This document shows positions 58,527 to 64,000 of a stretch of DNA of 64,000 nt, one piece after another. This stretch comes from CAJQND01 sp051010055 (GTDB lineage Bacteria; Pseudomonadota; Alphaproteobacteria; Rhizobiales; CAJQND01): NCBI GenBank assembly GCA_051010055.1, contig JBPCVY010000044.1, positions 29,311 to 93,310 of the forward strand, written 5' to 3'. The notes under the pieces were generated by a model. It searched no databases. It was not told where the DNA came from and saw nothing but the letters and a program-made list of their open reading frames with translations. Position 1 is the first letter of the stretch. Each line of letters opens with the position of its first letter. The position numbers were made by a program, and so were the translations under genes.

Positions 58527-59057
58527 CTAGCTACCGATTTCCATAATTGTGCCCGGCCCGCATAGAGGTAGGATTTTTCGCATATCTTGCAACGATACAG
58601 CTACACAACCTTCTGTTGGCTGGAAATCATCATGGGCAAGGTGAAAAAAGATGGCGCTTCCAGCATTTCGCACCACCGGCCGGTCGTTGTACCCAAGCGT
58701 CACGACGATGTCGTAGATATGATCATCTCTCCACATTTTCTCATGGGAGTACCTGAACGGCAGGCGAACCGGTTTGTTGTAGAGCGGGCTCTCCGGGTCA
58801 TCGCACCAGCCATCATATTGCTCAATGACGGAACATTTGAGACTGGAAACAGGCGCTCTTACCCTATCGGCCCGGTAAAAAATTTCGCGCAAAAGCCACG
58901 CTCCAACTGGTGTTGCGCCATCGCCTTCGCGTTTTCTCTTTGTCAGCCCACCGCGCCCGACAGCACAGGGTACGCTCAAGTTTCCAGCATGCAAAATTCC
59001 CTGATGAGAACGCTGGTGCGCACATGTTAAATGAATTTTTGAAAGAACTTGCTGCAT
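58527..59057 (-). CDS. L,D-transpeptidase (YkuD-type) family protein
   Basis: 176 residues with the YkuD catalytic pattern IFFHLAHDDFQPTEGCVAVS: His, then Thr-Glu-Gly-Cys with catalytic Cys around residue 153. This form (COG3786 branch) uses TEGCVAV rather than the SHGC of YkuD itself. Upstream, GRGGLTKRKREGDGATPVGAW is the usual substrate-groove segment. No signal peptide is visible, which is a known feature of this branch or a sign that the start is wrong. It is convergent with yggS. Confidence 0.85.
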   Translation of the reverse strand: MQQVLSKIHLTCAHQRSHQGILHAGNLSVPCAVGRGGLTKRKREGDGATPVGAWLLREIFYRADRVRAPVSSLKCSVIEQYDGWCDDPESPLYNKPVRLPFRYSHEKMWRDDHIYDIVVTLGYNDRPVVRNAGSAIFFHLAHDDFQPTEGCVAVSLQDMRKILPLCGPGTIMEIGS

Positions 59058-59200
59058 GTGAGAACTGAATCGCGTTTTGTTGCGTATAACATTCCGTGCA
59101 CGAAATGTTGATGGTACGCCATAATCTATGCGCCTTGTTCATGTTATACGGCGTTACTATTTTGCGCATAGAGCCTTGGTCAATGATTGGGAAAACGCAG

Positions 59201-59887
59201 ATGAGCACCGCCAAGAAAATCATGATCTGTGATGACGACGATCCGTTGCGGGAATCGTTGATGGAACAGTTTGCCTTACATGAGGAATTTGCTGTGCTGG
59301 AAGCAGCGAATGCAGCAGATGCACTCAAGCTGGCAAAGGAAGATCACATCGATCTTATTCTGCTTGATATCAACTTGCCGGATATGGATGGACGCGAAGT
59401 GTGCAAGCTTATGCGGCGCAACGGCACAAAGTGCCCGATTATAATGCTCACAGCTGAAGACTCTGATGCAGATACGATTCTTGGCCTTGATGCAGGCGCC
59501 AATGACTACGTGACCAAGCCTTTCCGGTTTGGTGTCTTGCTTGCGCGGGTGCGCGCCCATTTGCGCCAGCACGAGCAATCAGAAGATGCGGTTTTCACAA
59601 TCGGCCCCTACACATTCAGGCCAAGCGCCAAGCTGCTCTTGAAGGAAGATCAATCGAAAATCCGGCTCACGGAGAAAGAAACGTCGATATTGAAATATCT
59701 TTACCGGGCCGGTGAACAGGTGGTTGGCCGCGATATTCTTCTTCATGAAGTGTGGGGCTACAATGCGGGGGTAACCACCCATACCCTTGAAACGCACATA
59801 TACCGTTTGCGTCAAAAAATCGAAGCGGACCCCTCAAATGCGGAAATTCTGGTCACAGAAACCGGTGGTTACAAGCTGGTTCCTTAG
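59201..59887 (+). CDS. OmpR-family response regulator (orphan)
   Basis: 228 residues: receiver domain with acidic pocket MICDDDDPLRESL, phosphoacceptor Asp in LILLDINLPDMDG, IIMLTAED and Lys in NDYVTKPFRFGVLLARV; then a winged-helix domain (IRLTEKETSILKYLYRAGEQVVGRDILLHEVWGYN, ending with TLETHIYRLRQKIE). No histidine kinase is nearby. It could be one of the conserved alphaproteobacterial orphan regulators such as CenR; that is unproven. The start at 59201 fits; the frame continues 35 codons upstream. Confidence 0.93.
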   Translation: MSTAKKIMICDDDDPLRESLMEQFALHEEFAVLEAANAADALKLAKEDHIDLILLDINLPDMDGREVCKLMRRNGTKCPIIMLTAEDSDADTILGLDAGANDYVTKPFRFGVLLARVRAHLRQHEQSEDAVFTIGPYTFRPSAKLLLKEDQSKIRLTEKETSILKYLYRAGEQVVGRDILLHEVWGYNAGVTTHTLETHIYRLRQKIEADPSNAEILVTETGGYKLVP

Positions 59888-60110
59888 GTTATTGACCGAT
59901 TCTGAGTGGCAATTTTTCCACAAAACAGGAAACACACGGAACCCTTTGTGATCTATTGGGCGAAAGGGTATGATTCACCTGAGTAAATCGCAGGTTGATT
60001 CGATAAGTTATTGAAAGGCGCAAGCGTTTCGCGTATTGCCTGCAACGCGTTAAACAAGGCTTGTCATCTATGCGAACGGGGCAGAGGACACCGCTGGCGA
60101 GGGGAAGCGG

Positions 60111-60587
60111 ATGAGGGTTAAATCGGACGTAGAATATCTGCGCCAGATTCCAATCTTTACCGGCGTCGATCCTTCTCATTTGCAGGTGCTTTCGTTTTCA
60201 ACGAAGCGGAAGTCGTTTCCCATTGGCCGCTTTCTTTTCAAGGAAGGCGCCAAGGGCACAGCTGCGTTCATGATTATCGAAGGAAGCGTTGAGCTTCTTT
60301 CCGGTTCAAAAAAAGAACGCAAGGTTGTCGCCGAAGCCAGCGAGGGAGCTTTCCTGGGAGAAACGGCGATGGTTGCCGGGGCGCCGTTCAGCCTGTCAGC
60401 AAAAGCTAAGTCGAAAGTGGTTGCGCTGGAAATATCGCGCAAACTGTTTTTCGAAGTCGCCGAGGAATTTCCCGGATTTGCGGCGCAGGTTATGACGGCG
60501 CTTAATGAAAAACTCGAGAACAATCTTAAAGATCTAAAAGATGTCCGCCAGCTATTGGACCAGGTTGGCTCCTGGGAAGCGATCTAG
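60111..60587 (+). CDS. Stand-alone cyclic-nucleotide-binding domain protein
   Basis: 158 residues consisting of one cNMP-binding domain (about residues 8-120): IPIFTGVDPSHLQVLSF, FKEGAKGTAAFMIIEGSVELL, and the phosphate-binding-cassette region GAFLGETAMVAGAPFSLSAKAK. A C-terminal helix follows, but no HTH, so it is not a Crp-type regulator. It may bind cAMP or act as a partner protein. Conserved next to xthA in other Rhizobiales as far as I recall. GAGGGGAAGCGG precedes the ATG. Confidence 0.9.
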   Translation: MRVKSDVEYLRQIPIFTGVDPSHLQVLSFSTKRKSFPIGRFLFKEGAKGTAAFMIIEGSVELLSGSKKERKVVAEASEGAFLGETAMVAGAPFSLSAKAKSKVVALEISRKLFFEVAEEFPGFAAQVMTALNEKLENNLKDLKDVRQLLDQVGSWEAI

Positions 60588-60616
60588 AATTAGAAACCGG
60601 CCCCCTTTTTCTCGTC

Positions 60617-61423
60617 CTATAGATTAAGCATCGCGACAACCGGCGCATGATCAGAGGGCTTCGGCTCCCAACCGCGCACATCACGCAGTACGGAAACGGA
60701 TCTGCAGGAATTGGCGATTTCAGGTGAAAGCCAAATATGGTCAAGCCTGCGGCCCTTGTCTGCTGCCGACCAATCCCTCGCCCGGTAGCTCCACCAGGTA
60801 TAAAGCTTTTCATCGTGTGGAACGTGTTCGCGCATCACATCCACCCACTCGCCAGCCTGGCGCACCCGTTCGAGATGTTCAACCTCAACCGGTGTGTGGC
60901 TCACCACTTTTAAAAGCTGCTTGTGCGACCAGACATCGTTCTCAAATGGCGCAATGTTGAGATCGCCAACCAGAACCGACCGGCCTATGTTCGGACCATT
61001 GGCAAACCAGCCTTCCATCTCCTGCAAAAACTTCAGCTTGTGATCGAATTTTTCATTGACCACCGGGTCAGGCTCATCACCCCCAGCAGGCACATAAAAG
61101 TTATGTATGGTAACCGGCCCGTTCGGCAATTCGATTGTAGATTGTGTGTGACGGGCATCATCTTTCCCGCAAAACGGACGATGCACCTGGTCTGAAAAGG
61201 GAAGCCGGGAAATGGTTGCCACCCCATGATATGCTTTTTGTCCGCGCACATGGATGTGGTCATATCCCAATGCTTTTATTGGTTCGTGGGGGAACTGCTC
61301 ATCCTGACATTTGATTTCCTGAAGGCACAGCACATCGGGCTGAACTCCCTGTAGAAAACGCTCAACAAGATTTATGCGCAAGCGCACGGAGTTAATGTTC
61401 CAGGTGGCGATCTTGAATGTCAT
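60617..61423 (-). CDS. xthA: Exodeoxyribonuclease III
   Basis: AP endonuclease and 3' exonuclease of the EEP fold. FKIATWNINSVRLR, catalytic Glu in CLQEIKCQDEQFP, VGDLNIAPFENDVW, YTWWSYRARDWSAADKGRRLDHIWLS (in pattern) and the final His in KPSDHAPVVAMLNL. 268 aa. It is convergent with the cNMP-binding gene and diverges from dapF. Confidence 0.97.
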   Translation of the reverse strand: MTFKIATWNINSVRLRINLVERFLQGVQPDVLCLQEIKCQDEQFPHEPIKALGYDHIHVRGQKAYHGVATISRLPFSDQVHRPFCGKDDARHTQSTIELPNGPVTIHNFYVPAGGDEPDPVVNEKFDHKLKFLQEMEGWFANGPNIGRSVLVGDLNIAPFENDVWSHKQLLKVVSHTPVEVEHLERVRQAGEWVDVMREHVPHDEKLYTWWSYRARDWSAADKGRRLDHIWLSPEIANSCRSVSVLRDVRGWEPKPSDHAPVVAMLNL

Positions 61424-61508
61424 GGGAAATCTCTCTAAGTGACGCTTCTTATTAGCCGTAATTGTTAGGGGTTTCCAGTGGGGTCGGAAATCCCATATAA
61501 GGGCAACT

Positions 61509-62366
61509 ATGAACGCAGGATCTCAAATACCGTTCCGCAAGATGAACGGCCTTGGAAACGACTTCGTCATTCTTGATGCGCGCAAGCGAGACATTAAGAT
61601 AAGTGAAGACGTCGCGCGCGCTATTGCCGACAGGCAATCCGGCATCGGATGCGATCAGCTGATCGTTATCGATAAGTCCGTGATTGCGGATGTGCGCATG
61701 CGCATCTGGAACTATGATGGCGGCGAGGTGGAATCCTGCGGCAATGCTTCGCGGTGCATCGCATCTGTTCTTTTAAATGAATCAGGCGCAGATGTGCTTT
61801 CCGTTGAAACCAAAGGCGCCCTTATTAAGTGCTCACTTCTGGAAGATGGCCAGGTGGCTGTCGATATGGGCGAACCCAGATTTCACTGGTCGGAAATCCC
61901 GTTGGCAGAAGAGTTCTACAACACACGGGCAATCGAACTCCAAATCGGCCCTATTGATGATCCGATTTTGCACACGCCAAGTGTGGTGAATGTGGGCAAT
62001 CCCCATTGCGTCTTTTGGGTGGACGGTTTTGATGGGCTGGATCTTGCGAAAATCGGGCCATTGCTGGAGCGCCACCCAATGTTTCCTGAGCGGGCAAACA
62101 TCTCGCTGGCAAAAGTTTCAGATGGAGACCGCATCGATCTCAAAGTTTGGGAAAGAGGCGCCGGATTGACACGGGCGTGCGGCACCGGCGCCTGCGCAGC
62201 AGCAGTGGCAGCTGCCCGCAAGGACCTTACCGGGCGCACGGTGACCGTTGGGCTGCCAGGCGGCGATCTCACCATTGAATGGCGCGAGAGTGATGATCAC
62301 ATCATCATGACAGGGCCTGTCGCCTATGAATTTGACGGCGTGTTGCCGGAAAGTCTGGTTGCATAG
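61509..62366 (+). CDS. dapF: Diaminopimelate epimerase
   Basis: Converts LL- to meso-diaminopimelate for lysine and peptidoglycan. FRKMNGLGNDFVILDAR, the first catalytic Cys in EVESCGNASRCIA and the second in TRACGTGACAAAVAA. 285 aa. The mtaB gene follows 8 nt later, then ftsY; this run is conserved in Rhizobiales. Confidence 0.97.
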   Translation: MNAGSQIPFRKMNGLGNDFVILDARKRDIKISEDVARAIADRQSGIGCDQLIVIDKSVIADVRMRIWNYDGGEVESCGNASRCIASVLLNESGADVLSVETKGALIKCSLLEDGQVAVDMGEPRFHWSEIPLAEEFYNTRAIELQIGPIDDPILHTPSVVNVGNPHCVFWVDGFDGLDLAKIGPLLERHPMFPERANISLAKVSDGDRIDLKVWERGAGLTRACGTGACAAAVAAARKDLTGRTVTVGLPGGDLTIEWRESDDHIIMTGPVAYEFDGVLPESLVA

Positions 62367-62374
62367 GAAACCCC

Positions 62375-63637
62375 ATGTCGAAACCAGAACTCATAACTTT
62401 CGGCTGCCGGTTGAACTCCTATGAGTCCGAAATTATGCGCGGCCATGCGAATGCCGCAGGCCTTGAGGATGCGGTCATCATCAACACCTGTGCGGTAACA
62501 ACCGAGGCCACCCGCCAGGCGCGCCAGTCTATCCGCCGTGCCCGCCGCTCCAACCGGGATGCAAAAATCATCGTCACCGGATGCGCAGCTCAGATTGATC
62601 CAGCAGCATTTTCCGAAATGCCGGAAGTAGATCTGGTGCTCGGCAATGAGGAAAAACTGCGTGCAGAAAGCTATCTGCCGCAAAGTTTCGGCATTGAGAG
62701 CGAAGAGCAGGTTCAGGTGAGCGACATCATGGCGGTGCGCGAAACCGCTCCGCACATGATTGACGGTTTTGGCGAACGGACGCGGGCATTTGTCCAGGTG
62801 CAAAACGGATGCGATCACCGCTGCACTTTCTGCGTTATTCCCTATGGCCGCGGCAATTCCCGTTCAGTTCCCGCAGGCGCGGTTGTTGAGCAGGTGCGCC
62901 GGTTGGTTGAAAACGGCTATGGCGAGATTGTCCTCACCGGCGTTGACATAACATCCTATGGGCCGGACCTGCCCGGCAAACCCACATTTGGCGGATTGGT
63001 GCGGCGCATATTGAAAGCGGCGCCCGATCTGCAGCGTTTGCGCCTGTCATCAATCGATTCTGTGGAAGCTGATCCTGAACTGATGCGCGCCATTGCTGAA
63101 GAAGAGCGGTTGATGCCGCATTTGCATCTGTCACTGCAGGCTGGTGACGACATGGTGCTGAAGCGTATGAAGCGCCGGCATTTGCGCGAAGATGCCATCG
63201 CATTTTGCAACAAAGCGCGCGAATTGCGCCCAGATATGATTTTCGGCGCGGATATCATCGCCGGTTTCCCGACCGAAACAGAAGAGATGTTCCAAAATTC
63301 CGTTTCCCTTGTTGAAGAGTGCGGCCTCACCTGGCTTCATGTTTTCCCGTATTCGCCCAGGCCCGGCACACCGGCCGCCCGCATGCCGCAAGTGCAAGGA
63401 GACAAGATAAAAGACCGCGCCAGGCGCCTTCGCGAAGCTGGCCAGGAGCGGGTGACATCCTGGTTGCATTCACGGGTTGGCCAGAAAGAAGAAGTGCTGG
63501 TTGAAACGCCTGACACAGGCCGCACGCCCCATTATTCAAAAGTACTTCTTAACAAGCCTTGCGAGCCGGGCTCGGTGGTTCATGCCACCATAAACGCTCA
63601 TGACGACGCCAATCTTTATGGACGCATTGCAGCATGA
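62375..63637 (+). CDS. mtaB: tRNA t6A37 methylthiotransferase MtaB
   Basis: Radical-SAM enzyme that adds a methylthio group to t6A37. N-terminal MTTase cysteines in FGCRLNSYESE, NTCAVTTEA and VTGCAAQIDP; radical-SAM cluster in QVQNGCDHRCTFCVIPYGRG; GVDITSYGPDLPG; and a C-terminal TRAM part. 420 aa. The stop overlaps the ftsY ATG (ATGA), so the two are coupled. Confidence 0.95.
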   Translation: MSKPELITFGCRLNSYESEIMRGHANAAGLEDAVIINTCAVTTEATRQARQSIRRARRSNRDAKIIVTGCAAQIDPAAFSEMPEVDLVLGNEEKLRAESYLPQSFGIESEEQVQVSDIMAVRETAPHMIDGFGERTRAFVQVQNGCDHRCTFCVIPYGRGNSRSVPAGAVVEQVRRLVENGYGEIVLTGVDITSYGPDLPGKPTFGGLVRRILKAAPDLQRLRLSSIDSVEADPELMRAIAEEERLMPHLHLSLQAGDDMVLKRMKRRHLREDAIAFCNKARELRPDMIFGADIIAGFPTETEEMFQNSVSLVEECGLTWLHVFPYSPRPGTPAARMPQVQGDKIKDRARRLREAGQERVTSWLHSRVGQKEEVLVETPDTGRTPHYSKVLLNKPCEPGSVVHATINAHDDANLYGRIAA

Positions 63638-64000
63638 GCGAAGAAAAAAAGGGCGGCTTTTTCAAGCGCCTGTTCAAACGGGTTTCCAAGACCGGCGAAG
63701 ACGTCTCCCCTGAGCGGGTTTCAACACCGGAAGAAGTTGCCGCTCCGCCAGAGAGCGAAGCTCCCCCTGAACAAGAGGCGGAGAAAAAGGGGTTTTTCTC
63801 CCGCATAAAGGAAACTTTCACCGGCGCCGAAGAAGCACCTGCGGAAGAAACAGAAGAAACCCTTGCGCTTGAGCGGGTGCCGGAGAAGGTCCTTCCGGAA
63901 CCCGAGCCTGTCCCGGAACCCGAGCCTGTCCCGGAACCCGAGCCTGTCCCGGAACCCGAGCCTGTCCCGGAACCCGAGCCTGTCCCGGAACCCGAGCCTG
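63634..64000 (+). CDS. ftsY: Signal recognition particle receptor FtsY (5' part only)
   Basis: Only the N-terminal acidic region is in the window (about 122 residues). MSEEKKGGFFKRLFKRVSK and a second EKKGFFSRIKETF are amphipathic membrane-binding motifs typical of FtsY; a Glu/Pro-rich stretch follows. The NG GTPase domain lies beyond the window, so the identification rests on this region and on the dapF-mtaB-ftsY order. From residue 89 it runs into an 18-bp tandem repeat. Confidence 0.85.
   Translation, partial: MSEEKKGGFFKRLFKRVSKTGEDVSPERVSTPEEVAAPPESEAPPEQEAEKKGFFSRIKETFTGAEEAPAEETEETLALERVPEKVLPEPEPVPEPEPVPEPEPVPEPEPVPEPEPVPEPEP
63898..64000 (+). repeat. 18-bp tandem repeat in ftsY encoding EPEPVP
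   Basis: The unit GAACCCGAGCCTGTCCCG repeats exactly about 5.7 times, in frame, and continues past the window end, so the true number is unknown. It lengthens the acidic linker by six residues per unit. Identical copies suggest recent slippage or unequal recombination. Confidence 0.95.

Noticed and set aside
1..64000. CRISPR array, prophage, insertion sequence, tRNA or rRNA genes
   Set aside because: No spaced direct repeats, transposase, integrase or phage genes, and no tRNA-like or rRNA-like sequence were seen; the only tandem repeat is the in-frame ftsY array.

Overview
The window looks like chromosomal DNA of an alphaproteobacterium, most likely of the order Hyphomicrobiales (Rhizobiales). 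The signs are an Irr-type iron regulator next to fabA-fabB-fabI, a metK operon led by an XRE regulator, a chain fur/mur-plsC-miaB-phoH-ybeY-corC-lnt, and a replication-origin neighbourhood (PDRP-maf-aroE-coaE-dnaQ to the left, hemE-hemJ-rho-mnmE-mnmG-rsmG-parA-parB to the right) of the kind known from Caulobacter and its relatives. The genus cannot be told from gene content alone. The GC content is moderate, judged by eye and not computed. I saw no rRNA, tRNA, insertion sequence, prophage or CRISPR.

Layout. 0-8 kb: scattered metabolic and repair genes (a PfkB kinase cut by the window edge, an EI24/CysZ-like membrane protein, nth, an AraC-HTH/O6-methylguanine methyltransferase fusion, gpmA, dapB, a D-2-hydroxyacid dehydrogenase). 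8-11 kb: irr diverging from fabA-fabB-fabI (anaerobic-type unsaturated fatty acid synthesis). 11.7-21.2 kb: the minus-strand transcription/translation cluster rimP-nusA-ylxR-infB-rbfA-truB-rpsO-pnp, with a structured 215-nt rpsO-pnp spacer. 21.4-31 kb: minus-strand genes fur/mur, plsC-like, miaB, phoH, ybeY, corC, lnt, XRE, metK, trmB. 31-34 kb: hslV and hslU, separated by a membrane-protein gene. 34-42 kb: XRE, Smr, mltA and the Tim44-like gene, then fxsA, secB, and the coupled PDRP-maf-aroE-coaE-dnaQ operon.

The centre of interest is 42.0-53.4 kb. The 406-nt AT-rich gap between the PDRP gene and hemE has the position and sequence of the chromosome origin. It holds degenerate DnaA boxes, two of them in perfect tandem, and a perfect TTAA-N7-TTAA CtrA box whose spacer contains a GANTC (CcrM) site. 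To its right three identical perfect 16-bp parS centromere sites lie within about 2 kb, just before parA-parB; two of them sit inside the coding sequences of mnmG and rsmG. Gene orientation mostly switches from minus to plus at this gap, as expected when replication leaves it in both directions.

53-64 kb: holA-lptE-leuS on the minus strand, then yggS, an L,D-transpeptidase, an orphan OmpR-type response regulator, a stand-alone cyclic-nucleotide-binding protein, xthA, and dapF-mtaB-ftsY. The ftsY gene is cut by the window end inside an 18-bp tandem repeat encoding EPEPVP. I did not find an undescribed multi-gene system. The more interesting signals are the origin/centromere architecture and possible RNA switches.
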